Numbered from the stretch's first letter, positions 1-8,680 are shown. The stretch is DNA of 64,000 nucleotides from Pricia mediterranea (GCF_032248455.1 NZ_JAVTTP010000001.1:2540501-2604500); one strand, 5' to 3'. Numbers and translations are program-made. The notes: a model not told the origin generated them from the sequence alone.

Positions 1-115
1 TTTCTCGGGTAACCCGTTGTATTTCCGGGGTGTCGTTCTGTATCTTGAGAACGAAAAACCCGTCTTCGATAAAGACTTCCTGAAATGAACCTTGAGCGAT
101 ATTTTTTTCCTCCAT
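1..115 (-). CDS. AraC-type transcriptional regulator, N-terminal fragment
   Basis: The first 38 codons of a gene that runs leftward out of the window. It begins with an ATG at 115-113 and reads MEEKNIAQGSFQEVFIEDGF and onward without a stop. The phrase FQEVFIEDGFFVLKIQND resembles the N-terminus of the AraC-family regulator that lies divergent from hemA in many flavobacteria; I recognise it from that family and position, not from a visible helix-turn-helix, which would be in the missing C-terminal part. It shares a 211-base control region with hemA, containing a perfect palindrome and a -7 element for each direction. The regulator assignment is likely but unproven because only the N-terminus is present. 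Confidence 0.6.
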   Translation of the reverse strand, partial: MEEKNIAQGSFQEVFIEDGFFVLKIQNDTPEIQRVTRE

Positions 116-138
116 AGCCTTTGCGATATTCCCTGTGG

Positions 139-161
139 TTATTTAGAAAGGTTCTAAATAA
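139..161. promoter_or_regulatory. Perfect palindromic operator candidate
   Basis: Ten-base arms TTATTTAGAA and TTCTAAATAA are perfect inverted repeats around a three-base spacer AGG. The site lies 24 bases upstream of the leftward AraC-type start and downstream of that gene's predicted -7 element, the position expected for a repressor operator. It is about 130 bases upstream of the hemA -7 element, so it more probably controls the regulator gene. The symmetry and AT-rich arms suit a dimeric metal- or iron-responsive repressor of the Fur or DtxR kind; that identity is inference. Confidence 0.55.
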
Positions 162-188
162 ATCCGCTGTAAAGCGTTGTATTTCCTA

Positions 189-196
189 CAAAAATA
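189..196 (-). promoter_or_regulatory. -7 element of the AraC-type gene
   Basis: CAAAAATA on the plus strand is TATTTTTG on the minus strand, an exact match to the Bacteroidota -7 consensus TAnnTTTG. A TTTG (CAAA at 220-223) lies 23 bases further upstream, slightly longer than the usual spacing. The transcript would cross the palindrome at 139-161 before reaching the start codon at 115. Confidence 0.4.
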
Positions 197-290
197 AGGA
201 TTTAGAGCGAATCACTATCCAAATTCAGCCAAAAATCGGGTATCGATACTAATTGTACCGCTAGCGTTACTTTTTACGGAGTACACCCTT

Positions 291-298
291 TATTTTTG
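291..298 (+). promoter_or_regulatory. -7 element of the hem operon
   Basis: TATTTTTG matches the Bacteroidota -7 consensus TAnnTTTG exactly and sits 28 bases before the hemA start. The -33 region is weak (GTTAC ending 20 bases upstream). It would drive hemA and the overlapping hemC-hemD gene. Confidence 0.45.
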
Positions 299-326
299 CC
301 CAGGTTCGTTATTTCCATTCCAATTA

Positions 327-1583
327 ATGAAAGACTACCATATTTCTCGACATAACTCGTTCTATAGCATTGGTCTCAATTACCAGAAAGCCGATGCCGA
401 GACCCGGGGCAATTTCAGTCTCGGAAAAGCCGCCAGTGAGAAATTGCTGATGCAGGCAAAGGCACAGGGCATCGACGGACTTTTGGCGACTTCGACCTGT
501 AATCGTACCGAGCTGTACGGGTTTGCCCAACATCCCTTTCAGCTAATCAAACTGCTTTGCGATAATACGACCGGTTCAATCGAGGAATTTCAGGATGTGG
601 CCTACGTTTATAAGAACAATGAGGCCATCGGACACCTTTTTCGGGTCGGAACTGGTCTGGACAGTCAGATTTTGGGCGATTTTGAGATTATCAGTCAATT
701 GAAACAGAGTTTCAACCGTTCCAAAAAATTTGAACTTGCCAATCCGTTTATAGAACGTCTTTGCAACTCTGTTATTCAGGCCAGTAAACGTATAAAGAAC
801 GAAACCGAGATATCGTCCGGGGCAACTTCGGTAGCTTTTGCCTCGGTTCGCTATATTTTGGAAAACGTTCCCGATGCTTCGGAGAAGAACATTTTGCTCT
901 TCGGAACCGGGAAGATCGGTCGCAACACTTGTGAAAACCTGATCAAGCATACCAAGAACAATCACATAACCCTTGTTAACCGTACGAAGGAAAAAGCAGA
1001 AAGAATTGCCGGGAAATTCCAGTTGACGGTAAGGGACTATGGCGACCTGCAGACCGAAATCCGGAATACCGACGTGCTAATCGTGGCCACAAGCGCCCAA
1101 TCGCCAACTGTATCCAAGGAATTGATCCACACAAAGAAGCCGCTGTTGATCTTGGATCTGTCCATTCCCAAAAATGTGTCCGATGAGGTGTCCCAATTAG
1201 AGAACGTTACCCTCATACACCTTGACCATCTCTCTCAAATGACCGATGAGGCTTTGGAACGACGAAAACAGTATGTGCCACATGCCGAAGAAATCATCGC
1301 CGAAGTGCGACACGATTTCGATCAATGGTTGGAAACCCGAAAATTCGCACCCGTAATCAAGGCGCTGAAAAAGAAACTAAAGACCATGAAAGAGGAGGAA
1401 ATGGACTACCAGTCCAAAAAACGCTCCGATTTCAATGAACAACAGGCCGATATCATTTCTAACCGCATCATTCAGAAAATCACCAAACAGTTCGCCAACC
1501 ACTTGAAAGGCGATGATGTTGATTCCGATACCAGCCTTCAACTTATTCAGAGCGTCTTTCAACTCGAAGTAGACACCCCATGA
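327..1583 (+). CDS. hemA: Glutamyl-tRNA reductase
   Basis: Reduces glutamyl-tRNA(Glu) to glutamate-1-semialdehyde with NADPH, the first committed step of the C5 route to tetrapyrroles. The 418-residue product has the expected length. The catalytic cysteine is C58 in the motif LLATSTCNRTELYG. A Rossmann domain with FGTGKIGRNTCENL and VNRTKEKAERIAG follows in the middle, and the C-terminal part is the helical dimerisation domain. The next gene starts inside its stop codon (ATGA overlap), so hemA and hemC-hemD are translationally coupled. The start is supported by the -7 element 28 bases upstream. Confidence 0.97.
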   Translation: MKDYHISRHNSFYSIGLNYQKADAETRGNFSLGKAASEKLLMQAKAQGIDGLLATSTCNRTELYGFAQHPFQLIKLLCDNTTGSIEEFQDVAYVYKNNEAIGHLFRVGTGLDSQILGDFEIISQLKQSFNRSKKFELANPFIERLCNSVIQASKRIKNETEISSGATSVAFASVRYILENVPDASEKNILLFGTGKIGRNTCENLIKHTKNNHITLVNRTKEKAERIAGKFQLTVRDYGDLQTEIRNTDVLIVATSAQSPTVSKELIHTKKPLLILDLSIPKNVSDEVSQLENVTLIHLDHLSQMTDEALERRKQYVPHAEEIIAEVRHDFDQWLETRKFAPVIKALKKKLKTMKEEEMDYQSKKRSDFNEQQADIISNRIIQKITKQFANHLKGDDVDSDTSLQLIQSVFQLEVDTP

Positions 1584-3166
1584 ACAAAATCATACGCATC
1601 GGTACCCGCGATAGCGAACTGGCGCTGTGGCAGGCGACCACCGTTAAGGATAAGTTAGAGGCTCTGGGCCATCGGGCCGAGATTGTTCCCGTTAAGTCCA
1701 CTGGGGATCTCGTACTCGACAAACCGCTTCACGAAATGGGGATTACCGGTATTTTTACGAAAACGCTGGATGTTGCGATGTTGCGCGGTGAAATCGATGT
1801 GGCCGTGCATAGCATGAAAGACGTGCCGACGAAACTTCCGGTAGGCATCGTTCAGGCGGCCGTACTCGAGCGCGGCAATTTTCTTGACATCCTTGCCTTT
1901 AAGAAAAATGAGGAGTTTTTGGCCGAAAGGGAGGCCGTTATCGCTACCGGAAGCCTACGGCGAAAGGCCCAATGGCTGAACCGTTACCCCACCCATACCG
2001 TGGTCGATCTGCGGGGGAACGTTCAAACACGTTACGAAAAATTGAAGAAAAATGATTGGAACGCCGCTATTTTCGCCGCGGCGGGGCTGGAGCGTACCGG
2101 TCTGGAGCCGGAGAACACTGTCGGTCTAACCTGGATGATGCCGGCCCCCGCCCAGGGTGCGATTATGGTGGTGGCCCTAGAAGACGACGCCGTCGTTCGG
2201 GAAGCCTGTGCCCAGCTCAACCACGAACCCACCGATATCTGCACCCGACTGGAACGGGAGTTTTTACGTATTCTCGAGGGGGGCTGTACGGCACCTATCG
2301 GGGCTTTGGCCACTATCGACGAAAACGAGGTCACTCTAAAGGGAGTGCTATTAACGGTCGACGGGAAGAAAAAACTGCAATCGGAGTTCAGTGCGCCTTT
2401 AGGCCGTCACGAATTCTTGGGGCGTGATTGCGCCAACAGCATTTTGAGCCGTGGGGGCAAACTCTTGATGAACGAAATTCAGGGCGCTATCTTGAAGACG
2501 AATATTTTCTCCACCAAAGATCTGAGTCAAAAGCAGCTAGCGCTGTTTGACAAGTCCGTCCGTGTAAAATCCAAAGACTTCATAAAGGTGAGTCCCAATC
2601 GCATTTCGGCCTATGAGCTTAAAAAGCCAAAGCACAATGTAATTGTAACAAGTCAAAACGCGGTAGAGGCACTGTTACAGAATGTAGACGCCGCCGACTT
2701 GAGGTTCGAAAACATCTATTGCGTCGGCAGAAAGACCAAGCGCCTGATCGAACGCCGTATCGGCCCCGTAAAACATCAGGAGAAATATGCCGAAAAACTG
2801 GCAGCTTATCTGGTGGAATATATGGAAGGCCTTGAGGTCACCTATTTTTGCAGCAGCCTACGGCTCGACACGATCCCGACGATTTTGGCGGAAAACAATA
2901 TCAAGGTCAACGAAATCGAGGCTTATGAAACAAAACACGTTTCCGAAAAAGTAGACGACGACATCGAGGGGGTCATGTTCTATAGTCCCTCTACGGTCGA
3001 GAGTTATCTGATAAAAAATGCACCTGATAAAATCGCATACTGTATTGGTGAGACCACGGCAGCGGAAGCACGAAAGCATTTTGCCGATGTGCGGGTGGCG
3101 AAAACGCCGATTGTAGAGAGCGTCATCGAACTGGTGAACGAGCAGTATGTTAAATTACACGAGTAA
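1580..3166 (+). CDS. hemC: Fused hydroxymethylbilane synthase and uroporphyrinogen-III synthase
   Basis: Residues 1 to about 305 are porphobilinogen deaminase: IRIGTRDSELALWQA at the N-terminus, HSMKDVPT, and C236 in EGGCTAPIGA, the cysteine that carries the dipyrromethane cofactor. The remaining 220 residues look like uroporphyrinogen-III synthase (HemD): VIVTSQNAVEALL, IYCVGRKTKRLIE, VMFYSPSTVESYL and YCIGETTAAEARK are the usual HemD segments. The 528-residue length is roughly the sum of the two enzymes. The protein would convert porphobilinogen to hydroxymethylbilane and then cyclise it to uroporphyrinogen III. It overlaps hemA by four bases. hemD activity is assigned from weakly conserved motifs and position. 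Confidence 0.93.
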   Translation: MNKIIRIGTRDSELALWQATTVKDKLEALGHRAEIVPVKSTGDLVLDKPLHEMGITGIFTKTLDVAMLRGEIDVAVHSMKDVPTKLPVGIVQAAVLERGNFLDILAFKKNEEFLAEREAVIATGSLRRKAQWLNRYPTHTVVDLRGNVQTRYEKLKKNDWNAAIFAAAGLERTGLEPENTVGLTWMMPAPAQGAIMVVALEDDAVVREACAQLNHEPTDICTRLEREFLRILEGGCTAPIGALATIDENEVTLKGVLLTVDGKKKLQSEFSAPLGRHEFLGRDCANSILSRGGKLLMNEIQGAILKTNIFSTKDLSQKQLALFDKSVRVKSKDFIKVSPNRISAYELKKPKHNVIVTSQNAVEALLQNVDAADLRFENIYCVGRKTKRLIERRIGPVKHQEKYAEKLAAYLVEYMEGLEVTYFCSSLRLDTIPTILAENNIKVNEIEAYETKHVSEKVDDDIEGVMFYSPSTVESYLIKNAPDKIAYCIGETTAAEARKHFADVRVAKTPIVESVIELVNEQYVKLHE

Positions 3167-3207
3167 TTGCCAGAGCCAACACAAGATTTACACTTTGGTA
3201 CTTTGAA

Positions 3208-3268
3208 CGGATTGCCGCGTCGCCAACACTTGATTGACACTAAATTAGTTTAATCGGATTGCCGCGTC
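3208..3268. repeat. Two copies of a short intergenic repeat
   Basis: CGGATTGCCGCGTC occurs at 3208-3221 and again at 3255-3268, between hemC-hemD and hemE. The second copy is followed by a tail with CGCTAACGTGCTCCTCGCAC. The pair resembles the GATTGCCGCGTC-type dispersed intergenic repeats seen in many bacterial genomes. No coding potential was seen here. Confidence 0.5.
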
Positions 3269-3321
3269 ACACGTTTTGCCTTCGCTAACGTGCTCCTCGC
3301 ACTTTAGAACAAAATGAAACT

Positions 3322-4356
3322 ATGATAAAAAACGACTTGTTCCTCCGTGCCCTTACAGGCGAGACCGTAGAGCGCCCGCCCGTGTGGATGATGCGCCAAG
3401 CCGGCCGTTACTTGCCGGAGTTCATGGAAATCAAAGAAAAATACGATTTCTTTACCCGTTGCCGTACCCCCGAACTGGCTTCCGAAATAACAGTACAGCC
3501 CATCCGCAGGTTCGGGATGGACGCGGCCATTCTATTTTGCGATATTTTGGTCATTCCACAAGCGATGGATATCGAGGTGCAGATGAAGCCCAATTTCGGA
3601 CCGTATCTGCCGAATCCCGTGCGTACCCAGAAAGACATAGACCGGGTCATCGTGCCCGATGTCGACGATGCGCTCGATTATGTGATGCAGGCCATCAAGG
3701 CTACCAAGGAAAAGCTGAACGACGAAGTGCCGCTGATCGGTTTTGCGGGATCACCTTGGACGATACTTTGTTATTGCGTACAAGGTCAGGGCAGCAAGAA
3801 CTTTGACAAGGCCAAGGAACTCTGCTTTACAGAACCCGCTGCGGCTCATGAAATGCTTCAAAAAATTACGGATACGACCATTGCCTATCTAAAGGCGAAA
3901 GTCAAGGCGGGCGTAAATGCGGTACAGGTCTTCGATTCCTGGGGCGGTATGCTTTCCCCTAGCGATTATCAAGAGTTTTCCTGGCAGTACATCCAACAAA
4001 TTATCGAAGCCCTCAAAGACGAAGCGCCCGTCATCGTGTTCGGCAAAGGATGCTGGTTCGCCTTGGGCGACATGGCGAAATCCGGAGCCGCCGCTCTCGG
4101 TGTAGATTGGACCTGCTCGCCCAAAAACGCACGCTATCTATCAGGCGGAAACATTACATTACAAGGTAACTTCGATCCTTCGCGCCTACTTTCCCCGCCC
4201 GCGGACATTAAAAGAATGGTGACCCAAATGATCGACGAATTTGGAAAGGATAAATACGTGGTGAATTTGGGACATGGTATTCTGCCGAATATCCCCGTCG
4301 AGAATGCGAAGGCATTTGTCGATGCGGTAAAGGAGTATAAAGTACAAAGCAATTAG
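3322..4356 (+). CDS. hemE: Uroporphyrinogen decarboxylase
   Basis: Decarboxylates the four acetate side chains of uroporphyrinogen III to give coproporphyrinogen III in the cytoplasm. The 344-residue product has the family length. Diagnostic segments are [16 protein letters not shown] near the N-terminus, [16 protein letters not shown] with the active-site aspartate region, [25 protein letters not shown], and the C-terminal [18 protein letters not shown]. It is separated from hemC-hemD by 155 bases containing dispersed repeats, so it may have its own promoter. Confidence 0.97.
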   Translation: MIKNDLFLRALTGETVERPPVWMMRQAGRYLPEFMEIKEKYDFFTRCRTPELASEITVQPIRRFGMDAAILFCDILVIPQAMDIEVQMKPNFGPYLPNPVRTQKDIDRVIVPDVDDALDYVMQAIKATKEKLNDEVPLIGFAGSPWTILCYCVQGQGSKNFDKAKELCFTEPAAAHEMLQKITDTTIAYLKAKVKAGVNAVQVFDSWGGMLSPSDYQEFSWQYIQQIIEALKDEAPVIVFGKGCWFALGDMAKSGAAALGVDWTCSPKNARYLSGGNITLQGNFDPSRLLSPPADIKRMVTQMIDEFGKDKYVVNLGHGILPNIPVENAKAFVDAVKEYKVQSN

Positions 4357-4631
4357 TATTAAGTACTGAGTAAACTTGATGGGTGGTTAACGAGACATCG
4401 GGTTTTATAACGTGGAAGCGGTTTTATAACTAAATTCTTATCTACCTAAAATTACCCAATCGTCAAATAAGACAGAATACAATGGAATTTAAGACGGTGG
4501 ACTTTTCTATAAATGGATAGTACTTTACTTTATATCAGTCCCCTTAACATTGGACTTACCGTCCTAGGTCAGGCTATGTTTTTTAAACGGATATACATGA
4601 TACTTAATACTTTGTACTAAATACTAAAAAT
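4357..4631. other. hemE-hemF gap with an imperfect inverted repeat pair
   Basis: The two ends of this gap carry related sequence in opposite orientation: AGTACAAAG followed by TATTAAGTACT at the left (about 4341-4368) and, on the other strand, TAGTACAAAGTATTAAGTAT at the right (about 4598-4617). No convincing gene lies between; a 35-codon reading frame at 4513-4620 overlaps the repeat and is not supported. Confidence 0.3.
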
Positions 4632-5534
4632 ATGAGGGATAAATTCCACTCCTACATAAAAGTCCTGCAAGACACGATTACCGCAAAGCTCGAAGAAGTT
4701 GATGGCACGGCCAGATTTCGCGAAGATTTGTGGGAGCGTCCGGAAGGAGGCGGGGGTCGTACGAGGGTTATCGAGAACGGAAATGTTTTTGAAAAGGGCG
4801 GGGTGAACATCTCATCGGTTCACGGTGAGCTTCCCAAGAGCATGCAGGCCTATTTCGGGGTGGAGGATGCCGACTTCTTCGCCTGTGGATTGAGTTTGGT
4901 ATTACATCCTAGAAGTCCCATGGTGCCGACCGTACACGCCAATTGGCGGTATTTCGAGATGTACGATAAAAGCGGGAGTATTGCAGATCAATGGTTCGGT
5001 GGGGGTCAGGATCTGACTCCCTATTACCTGTTCGAGGAAGATGCGGAACATTTTCATGCGGTCTGTAAGGCGGCCTGTGATAAACATGACCCGGAATTTT
5101 ATACCTTGTACAAAAAACGATGCGACGAATATTTTTGGAACGGACATCGGAACGAGGCGCGGGGGGTCGGCGGACTCTTCTTTGATTACTGTAAAGCAAC
5201 CGAGGAAATGGGAATGAACGATTGGTATAATTTCGTGACCGCGGTGGGCGACAGCTTCCTCGACAGCTATATACCGATTGTTTTAAAGCGGAAGGACATC
5301 GACTATACGGCCGATCAGCGCGAATGGCAGGAAATACGCCGTGGCCGTTACGTGGAGTTCAATCTAGTACACGATAAGGGCACTTTGTTCGGCCTGAAGA
5401 CCAATGGACGTATTGAAAGTATTCTGATGAGCCTGCCACCCTTCGTGCAATGGCGGTATGATCATCGAGAGCAGGCAGGCAGCGAGGAAGAAAGATTGTT
5501 AGATGTACTCAAAAACCCTAGGGAATGGGTTTGA
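4632..5534 (+). CDS. hemF: Oxygen-dependent coproporphyrinogen-III oxidase
   Basis: Oxidatively decarboxylates coproporphyrinogen III to protoporphyrinogen IX using O2. The 300-residue product has the usual HemF length. Family hallmarks include FREDLWERPEGGGGRTRVIE, GVNISSVHGELP, GLSLVLHPRSPMVPTVHANW, the glycine-rich WFGGGQDLTPYYLFEED, and RRGRYVEFNLVHDKGTLFGL followed by SLPPFVQWRYDH near the C-terminus. It indicates an aerobic heme route. The stop codon overlaps the longest reading of the next gene. Confidence 0.97.
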   Translation: MRDKFHSYIKVLQDTITAKLEEVDGTARFREDLWERPEGGGGRTRVIENGNVFEKGGVNISSVHGELPKSMQAYFGVEDADFFACGLSLVLHPRSPMVPTVHANWRYFEMYDKSGSIADQWFGGGQDLTPYYLFEEDAEHFHAVCKAACDKHDPEFYTLYKKRCDEYFWNGHRNEARGVGGLFFDYCKATEEMGMNDWYNFVTAVGDSFLDSYIPIVLKRKDIDYTADQREWQEIRRGRYVEFNLVHDKGTLFGLKTNGRIESILMSLPPFVQWRYDHREQAGSEEERLLDVLKNPREWV

Positions 5535-6271
5535 AGAACCGAAAATATGGGTCTGTTTCACACCTTGGCATTAATGCTAGGGCGCAGGCACAAAATAGAT
5601 CAGGTTCAAATAGGCGGGGTCCGAAATGCCCATTGCATAGTCTATGGGCCCCGATCCTGATGCTTCTGCTTTTGGTCGCGATTACCTCCTGCAAATTTGG
5701 CAAAAAGCGAAAAAGTGACCTTAATATCGAATTTATGCTCGACACTTTAGATGTTGGCTACACCTACTGGTGGCCGGAAGCCGGACCATTTGTCGGCAAT
5801 TGCGGAGACGAGCTGTCACTGGTATTTACGGGCGTAGTTAAGAATTTGGAAGCTCCCACCAACGAAGCCGGTCCTTTGTATATCCCGCAAAAAGGGACCA
5901 TAGCCATTGAAGAAGTCTTCAAAATCAAAGATTTGGGAGACAGTACCTATAAAAACCAAAGGTTTTTTACAACGGATTGCTTTTACGAATCCGGAATCGG
6001 TACGGGTGATACGGTACTGGTGGTCTGTTACGATTACGACGGGGCCTACACCATTCCCGGGAACGGCTCCCTCATGAAAATCGATGCCTTCGATGCCCCG
6101 GCCGTAGCGTCGATTAGAAACTATATCGACGCCGAGGAGAATCCCGAAAAAATCAAAAAGGATGTTGGGGTCTGGGCCAGTTATGGGCATGGTCGTGCCT
6201 TACAGCGGATAATCGAGTGTCGGGAAGAAACGGAGAATACCGATCAATCCATTTCTCATGATTCTAAATAG
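5525..6271 (+). CDS. Putative lipoprotein of unknown function
   Basis: I do not recognise a family. The clear feature is a lipoprotein signal, LLLLVAITSC, with the lipidated cysteine at about residue 56 of the longest reading. The start is uncertain: ATG 5525 gives a long basic leader, TTG 5633 gives MHSLWAPILMLLLLVAITSC, a typical 20-residue lipoprotein signal, and ATG 5660 is too short to be a good signal. The mature part is soluble, about 190 residues, with two cysteines (GNCGDEL and TTDCFYE) and segments such as GPLYIPQKGTIAIEEVFKI and GDTVLVVCYDYDG. It sits between hemF and hemB, 24 bases before hemB, so it is probably co-transcribed with the heme genes. Confidence 0.75.
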   Translation: MGLKNRKYGSVSHLGINARAQAQNRSGSNRRGPKCPLHSLWAPILMLLLLVAITSCKFGKKRKSDLNIEFMLDTLDVGYTYWWPEAGPFVGNCGDELSLVFTGVVKNLEAPTNEAGPLYIPQKGTIAIEEVFKIKDLGDSTYKNQRFFTTDCFYESGIGTGDTVLVVCYDYDGAYTIPGNGSLMKIDAFDAPAVASIRNYIDAEENPEKIKKDVGVWASYGHGRALQRIIECREETENTDQSISHDSK

Positions 6272-6295
6272 AATTTTGAATTAATTGTTATTACT

Positions 6296-7282
6296 ATGTA
6301 TCCTTTACGAAGAAATCGAAGACTGAGAACCAATCCTGCCATCCGCCATCTGGTGCGCGAGACCCTACTGACCCCGAGCGATTTTCTCGTGCCGCTTTTT
6401 GTGGTCGAGGGTAAAAGCACAAAGGAAGAAATTCCCTCCATGCCCGATTATTATCGGTTGAGTTTAGATTATCTTGAAAAAGAGGTCAAAGAACTGTGGG
6501 AACTAGGCCTCCGCGCCGTGCTTCTCTTCGTAAAGGTGTCCGACGACCTAAAGGATAACAAGGGTTCCGAGGCGGTGAACGATAAAGGCCTCATGCAATT
6601 GGCCATCAAGACGGTCAAAAATGCCTGTCCCCAAATGCTGGTTATGACCGACGTCGCCCTAGACCCTTATTCTTCTTTCGGGCATGACGGAATCGTGGAA
6701 GACGGACGGATTCTAAACGATGAATCCTCCGAAATATTGGCTGAAATGAGCCTCAGTCATGCCAATGCCGGAGCTGATTTTGTCGCCCCAAGTGATATGA
6801 TGGACGGTCGCATCCGTACCATCCGGGAGGCCCTCGAAGATGAAGGCCTAACCGATACAGGAATTATGGCCTATAGTGCCAAATACGCCAGTGCCTTTTA
6901 TGGCCCGTTCCGCGATGCCCTCGATTCCGCTCCTGTAGATCAAAAGGATGTGCCGGAGAATAAAAACACGTACCAAATGGATCCCGCGAACCGGATGGAA
7001 GCCCTAAAGGAAACCCGAATGGATGTCGAGGAAGGTGCCGATATCGTGATGATAAAACCAGGCCTCTGCTATTTGGATATCGTCCGTGAGATTCGTGATG
7101 CGGTCGAAGTCCCCGTCGCGGTCTATCAGGTCAGCGGGGAATACGCCATGCTTAAGGCCGCATCCGAAAAAGGATGGCTTGATCACGATGCCGTAATGAT
7201 GGAGCAGTTGACGGCCATAAAAAGGGCGGGCGCCAATTTTATTGCGAGCTATTTCGCGAAAGATGCCGTGCGATTGATGTAG
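6296..7282 (+). CDS. hemB: Porphobilinogen synthase (delta-aminolevulinate dehydratase)
   Basis: Condenses two 5-aminolevulinate molecules to porphobilinogen. The 328-residue product has the standard length. The Schiff-base lysines lie in MAYSAKYASAFYGPFRDA and DIVMIKPGLCYLDIVREI. The metal-site loop reads DVALDPYSSFGHDG: the three cysteines that bind active-site zinc in DVCLCxYTSHGHCG-type enzymes are replaced by Ala, Asp and Asp, which is the pattern of zinc-independent, magnesium-type enzymes. It follows the lipoprotein gene and is followed 18 bases later by a serine hydrolase gene. Confidence 0.97.
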   Translation: MYPLRRNRRLRTNPAIRHLVRETLLTPSDFLVPLFVVEGKSTKEEIPSMPDYYRLSLDYLEKEVKELWELGLRAVLLFVKVSDDLKDNKGSEAVNDKGLMQLAIKTVKNACPQMLVMTDVALDPYSSFGHDGIVEDGRILNDESSEILAEMSLSHANAGADFVAPSDMMDGRIRTIREALEDEGLTDTGIMAYSAKYASAFYGPFRDALDSAPVDQKDVPENKNTYQMDPANRMEALKETRMDVEEGADIVMIKPGLCYLDIVREIRDAVEVPVAVYQVSGEYAMLKAASEKGWLDHDAVMMEQLTAIKRAGANFIASYFAKDAVRLM

Positions 7283-7300
7283 CCGAAACGTTTTGAATCC

Positions 7301-8680
7301 ATGAAAACAGCAATTTATATACTACTCAGTTTATTCTTGGTCACCTTGCGGGGACAGGAAGATTCCTCGGTCGACACCATTCAAATCCCCGAAGACGCCT
7401 TGATTTCGGTTCACCCAGCCGACATGGGTCTGGACCCCTCCTCGCTGCACACCAAAGTCGATTCAATAATAACGAAAGGAATAAAAGAAGAAGCCTTTCC
7501 GGGAGCAGTGGTTCTCGTCGCGGTAAAAGGAAAAATTATTTTTGAGGAAGCCTACGGCTACCACACCTATGATAGCATCCAACGCACGGCTGCGGACGAT
7601 ATTTTCGACCTGGCGTCCGTCACCAAGATTGCGGGCCCGCTGCCCGCAATCATGAAATTGGTCGGTGAGGGTAAGCTGGATCTTGATGCCCCGTTCAGCA
7701 CCTATTGGAAACGCTGGCAAAATCGAAAGGACAAGAAGAACATCACGCTTCGGGAAATCCTGGCGCATCAAGCGGGACTTGAACCTTATATCATTTTTTT
7801 GAACGAGGTGCTCAAAAAGAACGGTAAGCCAAAACGTAGGTTCGTTAGGGCCGAACCGAATAACCGTTTCCAATATCGGGCGTATGACGGACTGTACGTT
7901 AAAGACCGATTTGACCGAAAGATGTACCGCATGATCGACCGCTCGAAGGTGGCCCAAGAAAAGAAGTACCGCTATTCCGGACTCACCTTTCTCGTCTTTC
8001 CCGAGCTTATCGAACAGATGACTGGAGATTCCTACGAATACTATCTGCAAAAGAATTTCTATCTGCCCATAGGTGCGCCGACCCTAGGGTTTCGGCCCAG
8101 TACCAAAGGCTTTTCCAATAAAATTGTGCCTACCGAGGAGGACAGTATTTTTCGGCATACCCTGACCCAGGGTTGGGTACATGATGAAAATGCTTCCCTA
8201 TTGGGCGGAGTATCCGGCAATGCGGGACTTTTCTCTACGGCGCGCGATCTAGCCAAAATGATGCAAATGTACCTACAGTACGGCATCTATAATGGCAAGC
8301 GCTATTTGTCGGGCGATACGGTCAGGGAATTTATCAAAGTACAGTATCCCGAAAACGACAACCGTCGGGGTTTGGGCTTTGACAAACCTTTGTTGGGGAA
8401 CGACACCCTGGCTCTCGAAGACGCCTACCCCGCGCCGGAGGTAAGTCCTAAAAGCTTTGGCCATAGCGGCTTTACAGGGACCTTCGTTTGGGCCGACCCT
8501 AAAAATCAAATGGTTTATATTTTTCTGTCCAATCGGGTCTATCCGTCCCGCGACCATCGAAATCTTTACGAACTCCATATCCGATCGGCGGTGCAGCAGG
8601 TGTTCTATCAAGCCCTCGAGAGGAAAATAACCCAAGCCCCCGCTTACGGTTCCGAAACGATAAGTCCGGGCCGACAATAG
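7301..8680 (+). CDS. Exported beta-lactamase-fold serine hydrolase
   Basis: A class C beta-lactamase/penicillin-binding-protein type hydrolase with an N-terminal signal peptide (MKTAIYILLSLFLVTLRGQ). The SxxK motif is S106-V-T-K109 in FDLASVTKIAGPLPAI, the YxN-like tyrosine lies in KYRYSGLTFLV, and the third motif is HSGFTGTF. The region around residues 165-215 is unusually basic. These serine hydrolases act on peptidoglycan peptides or esters; the substrate cannot be read from sequence. It lies 18 bases after hemB on the same strand and may be read from the hem transcript. Confidence 0.85.
   Translation: MKTAIYILLSLFLVTLRGQEDSSVDTIQIPEDALISVHPADMGLDPSSLHTKVDSIITKGIKEEAFPGAVVLVAVKGKIIFEEAYGYHTYDSIQRTAADDIFDLASVTKIAGPLPAIMKLVGEGKLDLDAPFSTYWKRWQNRKDKKNITLREILAHQAGLEPYIIFLNEVLKKNGKPKRRFVRAEPNNRFQYRAYDGLYVKDRFDRKMYRMIDRSKVAQEKKYRYSGLTFLVFPELIEQMTGDSYEYYLQKNFYLPIGAPTLGFRPSTKGFSNKIVPTEEDSIFRHTLTQGWVHDENASLLGGVSGNAGLFSTARDLAKMMQMYLQYGIYNGKRYLSGDTVREFIKVQYPENDNRRGLGFDKPLLGNDTLALEDAYPAPEVSPKSFGHSGFTGTFVWADPKNQMVYIFLSNRVYPSRDHRNLYELHIRSAVQQVFYQALERKITQAPAYGSETISPGRQ

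Noticed and set aside
2056-2427. A 123-codon arginine- and glycine-rich frame within hemC-hemD
   Set aside because: Shadow of the well-supported main frame.
4513-4620. A 35-codon plus-strand frame just before hemF
   Set aside because: Half of it coincides with the AT-rich inverted repeat, and the sequence has no signal or motif; likely chance.
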